A program made the translations under genes and the position numbers. Positions 34,722-42,750 of a stretch of 42,750 nt of DNA are shown here, piece after piece. Within the stretch, counting starts at the first letter, position 1. Every line of letters starts with the position of its first letter. The notes below the pieces were generated by a model. That model was not told the origin of the DNA. It ran no database searches and saw only the letters and a program-made list of their open reading frames with translations. Source of the DNA: Oscillospiraceae bacterium (GTDB taxonomy: Bacteria; Bacillota; Clostridia; Oscillospirales; Oscillospiraceae); the NCBI GenBank assembly GCA_017435615.1, contig JAFSET010000048.1:1-42750 (forward strand), read 5' to 3'.

Positions 34722-34754
34722 AAAAGGCTGTGACCATTTTCGGTCACAGCTTTT
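34722..34754 (-). terminator. Terminator of trmO / metal importer operon
   Basis: Stem AAAAGGCTGTGACC paired with GGTCACAGCTTTT (one bulged G). It overlaps the trmO stop codon and abuts the repeat element. Confidence 0.7.
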
Positions 34755-35430
34755 CGATTTGTATAACTTGTAAGAGCCCGTCATTGACGGTAAAACGCAC
34801 GTTAAAGCCCGCGAAATCCATACCGTATATACGATCGGAATCTTTTTGATATGTGGGGCGGGGGTCGTGGGACAGCACATCCAACAGCGCAGCCTGTTTA
34901 TCCGTTGGAACAGTGCGCAGCAGCGCTTGGCTGCAGTTTACCTGCAAAAGAAAATCACCCGCATGATCTGTAAAACCGCCGATGGCATCCATATGCGCAT
35001 CGCTGTAGGGAATATAGGGCTTGATATCCAAAATAGGTGTGCCGTCCATTAAATCGGCCCCAGCCACATGGATCACGGTGCCGTGTGTTTTAGTCTGCTC
35101 AAGCCCCAAAAGTTTCACACTGGAAAGGCCGATGGCATTGGGGCGAAATGGAGAGCGTGTGGCAAAGACTCCCATCCGGGTGTTTCCTCCCAGCCTGGGG
35201 GGACGGACGGTAGGAGACCATTCCGAGCGGACGGCTTCGGAAAATTGCCAAATCAGCCACAGATGTGAATATCCGTCCAGGCCGCGCAGAGCGTCTGTAT
35301 TTCGAAACTGGGGCTCAAATATTACCGTGGAACGCAAAGTATCCACAAGACCGCTTTGACGTGGAATTCCAAATTTTGTGGGGAAATCACTTTTCATCCG
35401 GGCAATGATCTGCATTTCTATGTTCGCCAT
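34744..35430 (-). CDS. trmO: tRNA (N6-threonylcarbamoyladenosine(37)-N6)-methyltransferase
   Basis: A 228-residue TrmO/YaeB (UPF0066) protein that methylates t6A37 in tRNA-Thr using S-adenosylmethionine. Motifs: FGIPRQSGLV near residue 20, FRNTDALRGLDGYSHLWLIWQF, RPPRLGGNTRMGVFATRSPFRPNAIGLS, and LDIKPYIPYSDA. A C-terminal extension past the conserved domain is present, as in E. coli TrmO. It begins 1 base after the permease stop, so it is the last gene of the zinc importer operon by layout. Confidence 0.92.
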   Translation of the reverse strand: MANIEMQIIARMKSDFPTKFGIPRQSGLVDTLRSTVIFEPQFRNTDALRGLDGYSHLWLIWQFSEAVRSEWSPTVRPPRLGGNTRMGVFATRSPFRPNAIGLSSVKLLGLEQTKTHGTVIHVAGADLMDGTPILDIKPYIPYSDAHMDAIGGFTDHAGDFLLQVNCSQALLRTVPTDKQAALLDVLSHDPRPTYQKDSDRIYGMDFAGFNVRFTVNDGLLQVIQIEKL

Positions 35431-35431
35431 A

Positions 35432-36274
35432 TTACGTCCCTGCCTTTCGGAAGCAGAAGGTCAATACGAACAGTGCTGCCAAAACAAGACAGATAGATGC
35501 ACCGGCAGAGGATCCCACATAATAGGAAATCACCAATCCTGACAAGCCGGCAATGACTGCGAAAAGAACAGAAAAGCCGTGATACTGTTTCAAATTCCGT
35601 GCTATATTCCGGGATGCTGCCGCAGGCAAAACAAGAAGGGAGTTCAAGATCAGCAGACCTACCCAGGAAATGGCCAGCGTGACAACGACCGCGATTACAG
35701 TGGTGAAAACTGTTTGGATGGTCGCAGTGGAAACGCCTCGGGAGGATGCAAGCTGAGGGTGTACAGCAGTCAGGGTCATTTTGTTGCTGAAAACGATCCA
35801 AAAAGCGACTACAGCCAGTAGCACCAAAAACAGCATACCAATTTCACCGGGGGTGACGGACAGAATGTCGCCAATCAGGTAGGTGTTATATTTGGTGAAG
35901 CTGCCGCCGCCAAGGGTGGCAATGAAAATACCAAGGGCCACGGCTGTGCTGGAGAAAACGCCGATCAGGGTGTCTGCGGTGTGGCTGCTGCGGCTGCGTA
36001 CGAAGGAGAACAGCAGTGCGAAAAAGATACTGAACAATACAGCTACCCACAGCGGTGCGGAAATTCCGCAAATACAGCCGATAGCAATGCCTGTAAAGGC
36101 TGAGTGGCCCAAAGCGTCAGAAAAAAAGCTCATTTTGCCGGTGACGATCATAGTGGAGATCAAGCCGAAAAGGGGAGTCATGATCAAAACTGCCAGCAGG
36201 GCATTTCGCATAAAATTCCATTGGAGCAGCTCCAGCCCTGTAAGGGCACAAAGGTCATACCATAACTGCATCAT
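35432..36274 (-). CDS. znuB: Zinc/manganese-type ABC transporter permease
   Basis: A 280-residue membrane protein of the ABC-3 family with seven to eight hydrophobic segments. Typical features are the start region FMRNALLAVLIMTPLFGLISTMIVTGKMSFFSDALGHSAFTGIAIG and the later HPQLASSRGVS. It overlaps the ATPase gene by 4 bases (ATGA). The transported ion is judged zinc from the binding protein, not from the permease. Confidence 0.9.
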   Translation of the reverse strand: MMQLWYDLCALTGLELLQWNFMRNALLAVLIMTPLFGLISTMIVTGKMSFFSDALGHSAFTGIAIGCICGISAPLWVAVLFSIFFALLFSFVRSRSSHTADTLIGVFSSTAVALGIFIATLGGGSFTKYNTYLIGDILSVTPGEIGMLFLVLLAVVAFWIVFSNKMTLTAVHPQLASSRGVSTATIQTVFTTVIAVVVTLAISWVGLLILNSLLVLPAAASRNIARNLKQYHGFSVLFAVIAGLSGLVISYYVGSSAGASICLVLAALFVLTFCFRKAGT

Positions 36275-37023
36275 AACAGCCCTCCCTTGCGGTGGAACAC
36301 CTGATAAAAGGCATCACTGCCCAGCACATGCAGAGGCGTACCGCTGATGATAACCGTGTGATCGATCAAAACGACCTGATCTGCGTATTTTGGCAGCATA
36401 GCGAAGTCGTGGGTGGTCATCAAAATAGAAAGATCATAGCGTTGACGAATTTCGTCCAGCATATCCATTAAGGCGGACATGCCCTCTACGTCCACACCGG
36501 AAAGAGGTTCATCCAAAATCAGCACATTGGGTAAGGGCTCCAATGCCAGTGCCAGCAGGACTCGCTGCAGCTCACCGCCGGAAAGTGTGCCTACACGTTT
36601 GTCAATCAGATCTTCACCGTGTACCCGGTCCAAACAATCCAGCACCTTCTGCCGCATTGCTTTGCTGGGCCCCAGGAATGCCGGACGTTTGCTCATACAG
36701 CAGGCAAACAGATCCATAACGGTGACGGGATCACCGGGATCAAAGGCAGGAGACTGGGGCACATAACCGATCTTGGGCCGGCGTGTTCTCTGCCCGGGAA
36801 CAGAGAAGGAAATGATGCCGCTATACTCCTGCTGACCGAGGACGGTTTTTAGAAGGGTGCTTTTGCCTGCGCCGTTCGGTCCGATCAGCGCCACCATCTC
36901 GCCACAGTGGACGTGCAGATCAATGTCTTTTAAAATGGTGTCGGATCCGATTTGAACAGAAAGGTTTTGAACACGAAGACAGCAGGAATGATGACAGCTT
37001 CCACCGTGATTTCCAATATTCAT
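36271..37023 (-). CDS. znuC: Zinc-type ABC transporter ATP-binding protein with Cys/His-rich N-terminus
   Basis: A 250-residue ATPase: Walker A GPNGAGKST, signature LSGGELQR, Walker B VLILDEPLSGVD, H-loop LMTTHDF. Before the usual start (LRVQNLSVQIG) it has a short extension with HGGSCHHSCC at residues 6-15. The ATG at 37023 overlaps the binding-protein stop and has GGAGG at the right distance, so the extension should be translated. Cys and His in this arrangement could bind metal; this is inference. Confidence 0.92.
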   Translation of the reverse strand: MNIGNHGGSCHHSCCLRVQNLSVQIGSDTILKDIDLHVHCGEMVALIGPNGAGKSTLLKTVLGQQEYSGIISFSVPGQRTRRPKIGYVPQSPAFDPGDPVTVMDLFACCMSKRPAFLGPSKAMRQKVLDCLDRVHGEDLIDKRVGTLSGGELQRVLLALALEPLPNVLILDEPLSGVDVEGMSALMDMLDEIRQRYDLSILMTTHDFAMLPKYADQVVLIDHTVIISGTPLHVLGSDAFYQVFHRKGGLL

Positions 37024-37883
37024 CCCAGCGCCTCCTTTATCGTGTCGATGTTGTGATACATGGTTTCAAAATAACCCTTGTCCGCCATACCCATATTCAG
37101 CGCATAGCTCTCGATGTTTGCCTGAGCTGCAATAACGGATGCGGCTGATACGCTGCCGTTTTCCTCGGTAAAAATGGCAGGAAGGTGGTGTTCCTGTACA
37201 AGCAAAATAAGCTCTTTCAGCTCTTCCGCAGAAGCCTCACTGCCGGATTCTTCCTCCAGGGCGTGCAAAAGCTGCAAGTCAAAGTAATTGCAGAAATAGG
37301 AAAAACCGTCGTGAAATGTGATAAGCTCTCTGCAAGAAAGATTGGATAGTGCTTCTTTTCCGTAAGACTCCAAAGCATCGAATTCGTTGTTTAACGATTG
37401 CATATTCGCGGTAAAAAGCGCTTGATGCTGAGGGTATTGGGTAATTAGCGCGTTGCAGATATTCTGTGACATAATACGGGCGTTTTCAACACTGAGCCAA
37501 ATATGGGGGTCCTGTTCGTGATGGTGCTCTTCATCGTGGTGATCGTGTTCACCGCATAAAAGCTCGATCCCCTGGGAACTGTCAATGATATTGCTGTGAC
37601 CGGACAGGGCATCGTCCAAAAAGCTTTCCAGGCCTGCACCGGATATCACAATTAGATCTGCCGCTTCAATGGTGCGCATTTGCCGAACCTGTAGCGTGTA
37701 GTCATGCAGACAGGAAACATTTTCTGTTACGAGCCGACCCACAGATAGCCCGGTGCCTTGACAAAGATATGCAGTAAAATCATACACAGGCCGAGTCGTT
37801 GCTGCAATCTGCGGCTGTTCACCGGAGCAGCCGCATAACAGTAGCAAACTGGCCAATATTATATAGAAAAAGACTTTTTTCAC
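37020..37883 (-). CDS. znuA: Zinc-type ABC transporter binding lipoprotein
   Basis: A 287-residue cluster A-I metal-binding protein. Lipobox LLCGC ends the signal peptide. A His/Asp/Glu-rich loop (HDHHDEEHHHEQDPHIW near 110-128) is typical of zinc rather than manganese binders, and ITFHDGFSYFCNYFDL and IFTEENGSV hold further ligands. A GTG at 37883 is preferred, with AGGTG 6 bases before it and the charged MKKVFF start of the signal; an upstream TTG at 37901 is possible. No clear Zur or MntR operator was found in the 158 bases up to uvrB. Confidence 0.9.
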   Translation of the reverse strand: MKKVFFYIILASLLLLCGCSGEQPQIAATTRPVYDFTAYLCQGTGLSVGRLVTENVSCLHDYTLQVRQMRTIEAADLIVISGAGLESFLDDALSGHSNIIDSSQGIELLCGEHDHHDEEHHHEQDPHIWLSVENARIMSQNICNALITQYPQHQALFTANMQSLNNEFDALESYGKEALSNLSCRELITFHDGFSYFCNYFDLQLLHALEEESGSEASAEELKELILLVQEHHLPAIFTEENGSVSAASVIAAQANIESYALNMGMADKGYFETMYHNIDTIKEALG

Positions 37884-37983
37884 GGTATACACCTGCTTCA
37901 ATAATTCTTCTTATATAGTATCATATCTGTCAAGAACTAAGGGTGTCTGTTCAATCTGCAACAGAAAAATGCTGCATACATCT

Positions 37984-38012
37984 TCCAAATACGTGATCGT
38001 TGTGGTATGATT
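37984..38012 (+). promoter_or_regulatory. Probable uvrB promoter
   Basis: Extended -10 TGG-TATGAT around 38004-38012 with a weak TTCCAA about 17 bases before it. No LexA box with the Firmicutes GAAC-N4-GTTC spacing was found. Confidence 0.4.
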
Positions 38013-38041
38013 AGATCATCAATCAAAAGGAGGAACCGGCA

Positions 38042-40009
38042 ATGGATCGGTTTGAGCTAATTTCCCAGTACCAGCCTACCGGCGATCAGCCGGAGGCAAT
38101 TGAAAAACTGACGGCAGGCATCCAAAATGGACTGGCCGAGCAGGTTTTATTAGGTGTCACCGGTTCCGGTAAAACCTTTACCATGGCAAATATCATTGCC
38201 AATGTAAACCGGCCAACATTGGTGCTGGCCCATAACAAAACCCTTGCCGCACAATTGTGCTCCGAATTTCGGGAGTTTTTCCCCAATAATGCGGTAGAGT
38301 ACTTTATTTCTTATTACGACTATTATCAACCGGAAGCCTATATTGCCCATACAGATACCTATATCGAAAAAGATTCGGCGGTCAATGAAGAGATCGACCG
38401 GCTGCGACATTCCGCAACCTCCGCTCTGTTTGAGCGCCGGGATGTGATCGTAGTTTCTTCTGTGAGCTGTCTTTACGGATTGGGTGACCCAATTGATTAC
38501 CGTACTATGGTGATCTCTTTGCGCGTAGGCCAGGAAAAACCGTTGGATGATATTTTGAGAAAGCTGACGGAAATTCGCTACGAACGCAATGACATTGACT
38601 TTTCCAGAAATAAGTTCCGAGTCAGGGGTGATACCCTGGAGGTGTACCCGGCCTACTGGTCCGGACGTGCCATTCGTGTGGAGTTTTTCGGTGATGAAGT
38701 GGATCGGATCTCGGAGATCAACGCGGTTTCCGGTATGGTGGAGCGGTATATCGACCATGTAGCTATTTATCCTGCCAGTCACTATGTTGCCTCCAGGGAA
38801 AAGCTGGAGCGTGCCATGATGGAGATCCGCCGGGAATGTGATCAGCAGGTGCAGTGGTTCAAAGACCATGATAAGCTTTTGGAGGCTCAGCGCATTGCCC
38901 AGCGGACCAATTACGATCTGGAAATGCTGACGGAGATCGGCTTTTGCACCGGTATCGAAAACTATTCCAGAGTCATTCAGGGACGTGCTCCCGGCACACC
39001 GCCTACCACATTGCTGGATTATTTTCCCGATGATTTCGTGATGTTTATTGATGAAAGCCATGTGACGTTGCCTCAGTGCCGTGCAATGTACGCCGGTGAC
39101 CGGAGCAGGAAGGACGCACTGGTTAATTACGGCTTCCGGTTGCCCTCAGCTTATGATAACAGACCCCTAAACTTTGAGGAATTCAATTCCAAGCTAAACC
39201 AGGTAGTGTATGTTTCGGCAACGCCTGCAGACTATGAAAGCAGCCGTTCAGCCCAAACGGTGGAGCAGGTGATCCGTCCCACAGGACTTTTGGACCCGGA
39301 GGTAGAGGTCCGGCCCATTGATGGACAGATTGATGATTTGATCGGAGAAATCAAAGCAAGAGCGGCACGGGAGGAACGGGTTTTGGTGACCACCCTGACA
39401 AAGAAAATGGCAGAGGATCTTACGGTATATCTGCAAAAAGCCGCCATTCGTGTGCGGTATATGCACTCGGATATCGGTGCAATGGAACGAATAGAGATCA
39501 TCCGGGATCTGCGAATGGCAAAGTTTGATGTGTTGGTGGGCATCAATCTGCTTCGTGAAGGTCTGGACCTGCCGGAGGTCAGCCTGGTGGCAATTTTGGA
39601 TGCGGACAAGGAAGGCTTCCTCCGTTCGGAGACCAGTCTGATCCAAACCATTGGCCGTGCTGCGAGAAATGCCGAAGGCCGGGTCATTATGTACGCCGAT
39701 ACCGTGACCCGTTCCATGCAGGTGGCCATTGATGAAACAAAGCGCCGCCGGGCCATCCAGGACCAGTATAACCGGGATCACGGCATTGTGCCGAAGACGG
39801 TCATTAAGTCTGTCCGGGATCTTATCGAAATTTCCTCGCCCACAGCAGAGCGCAAGGGCCGTACCGGCGTGAAGATGACCAAGGTAGAGAAAGAAAAAGA
39901 GATCGCACGACTGGAAAAACAAATGAAGGAAGCGGCAAGAATGATGGAATACGAGTACGCCGCCGTGCTTCGTGACCAAATCATTCAGCTCCGTGGCAAC
40001 GGATCATAA
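38042..40009 (+). CDS. uvrB: Excinuclease ABC subunit B
   Basis: Damage-verification helicase of nucleotide excision repair. 655 residues, normal. Motifs: Walker [14 protein letters not shown] near 39, the beta-hairpin [11 protein letters not shown] near 93, DESHVTLPQ near 338, [19 protein letters not shown], and a C-terminal UVR domain for UvrC ([24 protein letters not shown]). AAGGAGG precedes the ATG. uvrA or uvrC do not follow; a repeat-rich region does. It works with Mfd encoded at 19719. Confidence 0.97.
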   Translation: MDRFELISQYQPTGDQPEAIEKLTAGIQNGLAEQVLLGVTGSGKTFTMANIIANVNRPTLVLAHNKTLAAQLCSEFREFFPNNAVEYFISYYDYYQPEAYIAHTDTYIEKDSAVNEEIDRLRHSATSALFERRDVIVVSSVSCLYGLGDPIDYRTMVISLRVGQEKPLDDILRKLTEIRYERNDIDFSRNKFRVRGDTLEVYPAYWSGRAIRVEFFGDEVDRISEINAVSGMVERYIDHVAIYPASHYVASREKLERAMMEIRRECDQQVQWFKDHDKLLEAQRIAQRTNYDLEMLTEIGFCTGIENYSRVIQGRAPGTPPTTLLDYFPDDFVMFIDESHVTLPQCRAMYAGDRSRKDALVNYGFRLPSAYDNRPLNFEEFNSKLNQVVYVSATPADYESSRSAQTVEQVIRPTGLLDPEVEVRPIDGQIDDLIGEIKARAAREERVLVTTLTKKMAEDLTVYLQKAAIRVRYMHSDIGAMERIEIIRDLRMAKFDVLVGINLLREGLDLPEVSLVAILDADKEGFLRSETSLIQTIGRAARNAEGRVIMYADTVTRSMQVAIDETKRRRAIQDQYNRDHGIVPKTVIKSVRDLIEISSPTAERKGRTGVKMTKVEKEKEIARLEKQMKEAARMMEYEYAAVLRDQIIQLRGNGS

Positions 40010-40183
40010 ACCAGGACGTATTTTTAAATTCTAATTCATCGAGTAGATTGCCCTGACAGGCAATGGCATTCTACGAATGCCGGGGAACGGATTGCTTTAG
40101 GTTTTTTGCTTTTTACGCAAATTATGAAAACATTTGGGAATCAGCATTTTCTTGGTTCAACAACGTAAGAAAAACCTACCAGG

Positions 40184-40226
40184 TGTCATTGCGAGCCAGT
40201 CAAACTGGCGTGGCAATCCGTTTCTC
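40184..40226. repeat. CATTGCGAG-family unit, CCAGT loop type
   Basis: TGTCATTGCGAG, a small inner palindrome CCAGTCAAACTGG, then CGTGGCAATCCGTTTCTC. It matches the left end of the 180-base elements at 3441 and 34537. Confidence 0.7.
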
Positions 40227-40277
40227 TACGGAACAACCTTTTCACCCAGTCGATAAAAAGAAAGAAACTCACAGTGG

Positions 40278-40313
40278 TGTCATTGCGAGGGTGCACAGCA
40301 CCCGTGGCAATCT
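40278..40313. repeat. CATTGCGAG-family unit, GGGTGC loop type
   Basis: TGTCATTGCGAG, inner palindrome GGGTGCACAGCACCC, then GTGGCAATCTC. Nearly identical to 40608-40644. Confidence 0.7.
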
Positions 40314-40435
40314 CAAAGGGAAACTTTATTCGTTGATGGTGCCAAAGGATATTAGGGACCTGAAATAATAAATAATCATTATTTTTAGGCCGGAACGTGT
40401 CCTTTGGGCTCGGGTAATGTACACCTTTGCGTTTT

Positions 40436-40514
40436 GAGATTGCCACGCCATGTAGGGGAGGCGTTTCGCCTCCCGAGGGACGGGAAACCCGTCCCCTACA
40501 AGCTCGCAATGACA
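40436..40514. repeat. CATTGCGAG-family unit interrupted by a GTAGGGG element
   Basis: Inverted relative to its neighbours. The arms GAGATTGCCACG (40436-40447) and GCTCGCAATGACA (40502-40514) are separated by a 50-base element from TGTAGGGGAGG (40451) to CCCGTCCCCTACA (40500) that is itself two palindromes with inverted ends. Confidence 0.75.
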
Positions 40515-40607
40515 TCTTGGTAGGTATTTATTGCCTTATTAAACAGGAAAACCGCTGATACGCAACATCTTTGCGCCATTTACAATAAAACCAAAAAGCT
40601 AAAGCGG

Positions 40608-40644
40608 TGTCATTGCGAGGGTGCGCAGCACCCGTGGCAATCTC
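40608..40644. repeat. CATTGCGAG-family unit, second GGGTGC loop type
   Basis: Differs from 40278-40313 at one or two loop bases and shares the flanking TCAAAGG. Confidence 0.7.
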
Positions 40645-40837
40645 AAAGGAAGACGGTGTATCCTGCACGCTCCAAAGGAATGATAAAACCCAAAAAGTAG
40701 GGGACGGGTTTCCCGTCCCGTGGTTACCTGCGCAGAGCACCACGCTCAGGATGACACAGCTTTCGGTTTCCTGAATATTTGGATGCCAATGTATCCCCAC
40801 CTGTGAAAACCCGCGGGCAGCAGATTGCCACTCATAC

Positions 40838-40866
40838 TTGAAATTTATGGCGTAATGTTATAAAAT
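40838..40866 (+). promoter_or_regulatory. Probable promoter of the second BspA-like gene
   Basis: TTGAAA at 40838-40843, 17-base spacer, TAAAAT at 40861-40866; an overlapping TATAAA at 40859 is an alternative -10. It lies about 45 bases before the start codon. Confidence 0.5.
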
Positions 40867-40911
40867 AAACAAAATGGTCACTTGCCAAAGAAAATTTAAG
40901 GAGATGTTTTG

Positions 40912-42750
40912 ATGAAAAAAGCAAAATTGCGGAAAATCCTGCTGTCTACAGCGCTGTACGCGGCACTGGCGGTACTGTGCCTGTTTAGCATCCGTATGAA
41001 TGCCCAGGCGGCAGAGATCATTGATAGCGGTACCTGTGGTGAAAATCTGACCTGGACACTGGACAGCGACGGCTTGCTCACCATCTCCGGTACCGGCCCT
41101 ATGACCTATTATAATGAGGTTGAGGGGCCATGGTACCCTTGGCCGAATGATTCTGTTCAGAATATAGTAATCGAAGAAGGTGTCACCAGCATTGGGAGTT
41201 GTGCATTTTATAATTGTAGTAGCCCGGTTAGTATTATTATCCCGGACAGTGTTACCAGCATTGGCGATTCTGCATTCCGAGGTTGCAGCAGCCTGGTGAG
41301 CATCACTATCCCGGACAGTGTTACCAGTATTGAAAGTCAGGCATTCAGCTATTGCAGCAGCCTGGTGAGCATCACCATCGGTGACAGTGTCACCAGCATT
41401 GTCTATGATGCATTCTATGCGTGCAGTGTGAAAAAGTTAATTATTGCCGATGGATCAAAAACAGTAACCTCTACTATGATTGTATGCGACGCTTTGGAAG
41501 AGATTGTTATCCCGGACAGTGTCACCAGCATTGGAAGCAATGCATTCTCCTATTGCAGCAGCCTGGAAAGCATCACCATTCCGGACAGTGTTACCAGCAT
41601 TGGAAGCAATGCATTCTCCTATTGCAGCAGCCTGGAAAGCATCACCATTCCGGACAGTGTTACCAGCATTGGCGATTATACATTCCACGGTTGCAGCAAC
41701 CTGGAAAGCATCACCATCGGTGACAGTGTCACCAGCATTGGAAGCAATGCATTCTCCTATTGCAGCAGCCTGGAAAGCATTACCATTCCGGACAGTGTCA
41801 CCAGCATTGGAGGTTCTGCATTCTATGAGTGCAGTGTGAAAAAATTAATTATTGCCGATGGATCAAAAACAGTAACCTCTACTATGATTGTATGCAGGGA
41901 TTCTTTGGAAGAGATTGTGATCCCGGACAGTGTCACCAGCATTGGAAGCTCTGCATTCAATTCTTGCAGCAGCCTGACCAGTGTTACCATCGGCGACAGT
42001 GTCACCAGCATTGGAAGTGCTGCATTCTACTATTGCAGAAGCCTGGAAAGCATCACCATACCGGACAGTGTCACCAGTATTGGAGCTGCTGCATTCTTCG
42101 ATTGCAGCAGCCTGGTGAGTGTCACCATTCCGGACAGTGTCACCAGCATTGGACTTTCTGCATTTTCCTATTGCAGTGTGAAAAAGTTAATTATTGCCGA
42201 TGGATCAAAAACAGTAACCTCTACTATGATTGTATGCGACGATTTGGAAGAGATTGTGATCCCGGACAGTGTCACCAGCATTGGCGATGAGGCATTCTAC
42301 TATTGCAGCAGCTTGCAATATAATACATACAACGGCGACCGCTATTTGGGAAATGAAAACAATCCCTATGTGGTTTTGATAAAAGCTTCAAACCATGCAG
42401 AGGCAACGCTCCACACGAATCTAAAGATTATCTATGAGTCAGCATTCAACGGCTGCGACAGCCTGACATCTATCACAATCCCGGACAGTGTCACCAGCAT
42501 TGGCGATTATGCATTCTATAAGTGCAGCAGCCTGGTGAGCATCAACATCCCGGACAGTGTCACCAGCATTGGCGATGAGGCATTCTACTATTGCAGCAGC
42601 CTGGTGAGCATCACCATCGGTGACAGTGTCACCAGCATTGGCGATTATGCATTCTATAAGTGCAGCAGCCTGGTGAGCATCAACATCCCGGACAGTGTCA
42701 CCAGCATTGGCGAAGAGGCATTCTACTATTGCAGCAGCCTGGTGAGCATC
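40912..42750 (+). CDS. Secreted BspA-like LRR protein, homogeneous repeats (3' end missing)
   Basis: The frame runs open from the ATG at 40912 to the window edge (613 codons). AAGGAGATG lies before the start. Residues 1-37 form a signal peptide (MKKAKLRKILLST, hydrophobic stretch, NAQAAE). A short beta-rich start follows (DSGTCGENLTWTLDSDGLLTISGTGPM), typical of these proteins, then at least 20 LRR_5 repeats of 23 residues around IPDSVTSIGxxAFxYCSSL. A second module, CSVKKLIIADGSKTVTSTM then IVCDDLEEIVIPDSV, occurs three times. One non-repeat insert (YNGDRYLGNENNPYVVLIKA) breaks the array. The C-terminal part and any anchor are outside the window. Probable role: surface or secreted adhesion, by family. 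Confidence 0.9.
   Translation, partial: MKKAKLRKILLSTALYAALAVLCLFSIRMNAQAAEIIDSGTCGENLTWTLDSDGLLTISGTGPMTYYNEVEGPWYPWPNDSVQNIVIEEGVTSIGSCAFYNCSSPVSIIIPDSVTSIGDSAFRGCSSLVSITIPDSVTSIESQAFSYCSSLVSITIGDSVTSIVYDAFYACSVKKLIIADGSKTVTSTMIVCDALEEIVIPDSVTSIGSNAFSYCSSLESITIPDSVTSIGSNAFSYCSSLESITIPDSVTSIGDYTFHGCSNLESITIGDSVTSIGSNAFSYCSSLESITIPDSVTSIGGSAFYECSVKKLIIADGSKTVTSTMIVCRDSLEEIVIPDSVTSIGSSAFNSCSSLTSVTIGDSVTSIGSAAFYYCRSLESITIPDSVTSIGAAAFFDCSSLVSVTIPDSVTSIGLSAFSYCSVKKLIIADGSKTVTSTMIVCDDLEEIVIPDSVTSIGDEAFYYCSSLQYNTYNGDRYLGNENNPYVVLIKASNHAEATLHTNLKIIYESAFNGCDSLTSITIPDSVTSIGDYAFYKCSSLVSINIPDSVTSIGDEAFYYCSSLVSITIGDSVTSIGDYAFYKCSSLVSINIPDSVTSIGEEAFYYCSSLVSI
41514..41650 (+). repeat. Tandem 69-base coding repeats, nearly identical
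   Basis: Adjacent 69-base units encode the same 23 residues; the two around 41521-41650 are identical apart from single silent changes (gtcacc/gttacc, atccc/attcc). This degree of identity at third codon positions points to recent duplication or gene conversion. Confidence 0.75.
42481..42750 (+). repeat. 138-base higher-order repeat at the window edge
   Basis: Two LRR units (one with GGCGATTATGCATTCTATAAG, one with GAGGCATTCTACTATTG) are repeated as a block of 138 bases. The two blocks differ in only a few bases (for example gatgag against gaagag; atcccg against accatcggt at the junction). The window ends within the second block. Confidence 0.7.

Larger units (their letters stand above)
40010..40911. 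repeat. Gene-free region rich in short palindromic repeats
   Basis: About 900 bases with no credible gene. It starts with two small hairpins after uvrB (ATTGCC/GGCAAT at 40050s and GGCATT/GAATGCC at 40066-40082). It then contains at least four units of a TGTCATTGCGAG...CGTGGCAATC family (40184-40226, 40278-40313, inverted 40436-40514, 40608-40644) and parts of a GTAGGGGACGGG family (40451-40500, 40698-40722). Short ORFs here consist of repeat sequence only. Confidence 0.8.

Noticed and set aside
37936-37954. GAAC...GTTC dyad upstream of uvrB as a LexA site
   Set aside because: The arms are 11 bases apart, whereas the Firmicutes LexA box has four bases between them.
40063-40368. A 101-codon frame after uvrB
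   Set aside because: It is made of CATTGCGAG-family repeat sequence and has no coding features.
41421-42290. Cys/His/Gln-rich frames (HQHWKQC-type repeats) within the second BspA-like gene
   Set aside because: These are the out-of-frame reading of the 69-base LRR repeats. The true frame is open from 40912 and has a signal peptide.
41500-42750. Regularly repeated 69-base units that could be mistaken for a CRISPR array
   Set aside because: There are no unique spacers, the whole unit is in frame and encodes LRR_5 repeats, and no cas genes are near.

Overview
The window is a chromosomal segment from a Gram-positive anaerobe of the Clostridia, most likely a gut Oscillospirales/Ruminococcaceae-type bacterium. 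This rests on strong AGGAGG-type ribosome binding sites, frequent TTG/GTG starts, consensus sigma-A promoters, Firmicutes gene orders (ylxM-ffh-rpsP-khpA-rimM-trmD; prs-pth-mfd), roughly balanced base composition and secreted BspA-type repeat proteins. The taxonomic call is inference. No rRNA, tRNA, CRISPR array, phage, transposase or recognisable defence system was seen.

Layout, left to right. 1-3321: the end of a fused E1 alpha/beta 2-oxoacid dehydrogenase, an MBL-fold hydrolase and nagB. 3322-3928: a nested set of intergenic repeats. 3929-7543: a secreted BspA-like leucine-rich-repeat protein ending in four Ig-like modules. 7551-7724: two related terminator hairpins around a small palindromic element. 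7734-10640: divergent cytidylate-kinase-like gene and tex. 10668-17469, all minus: an amino-acid ABC importer (binding protein, permease, ATPase), an M20 amidohydrolase, a TIM-barrel isomerase and an LTA-synthase-like sulfatase. 17779-25377, all minus: VanW-domain wall protein, mfd, pth, prs and a small protein. 25581-30557: a GNAT gene, then a signal-recognition/ribosome-maturation operon ending in a sirtuin. 30661-30884: a broken remnant of a BspA/Ig-type gene with its terminator. 30889-34498: dapA, divergent from queA-tgt-yajC. 34744-37883, minus: a zinc-type ABC importer with trmO. 38042-40009: uvrB. 40010-40911: a repeat-rich region with no gene. 40912-end: a second BspA-like gene with very homogeneous repeats, cut off by the window edge.

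The core genes are ordinary housekeeping for translation, tRNA modification, DNA repair and nutrient uptake. The unusual content lies in the surface proteins and the intergenic repeats: two BspA-like genes plus the 3' remnant of another, visibly recent repeat expansion in the second gene, and at least three families of short inverted-repeat elements that sit at gene 3' ends and are inserted into each other. Smaller points of interest are paired dyads around the ylxM-ffh promoter, possible ARG-box sites upstream of the amino-acid importer, a Cys/His-rich N-terminal extension on the metal-importer ATPase, and a sirtuin in the place where rplS usually follows trmD. I found no clear example of a wholly new multi-gene system.
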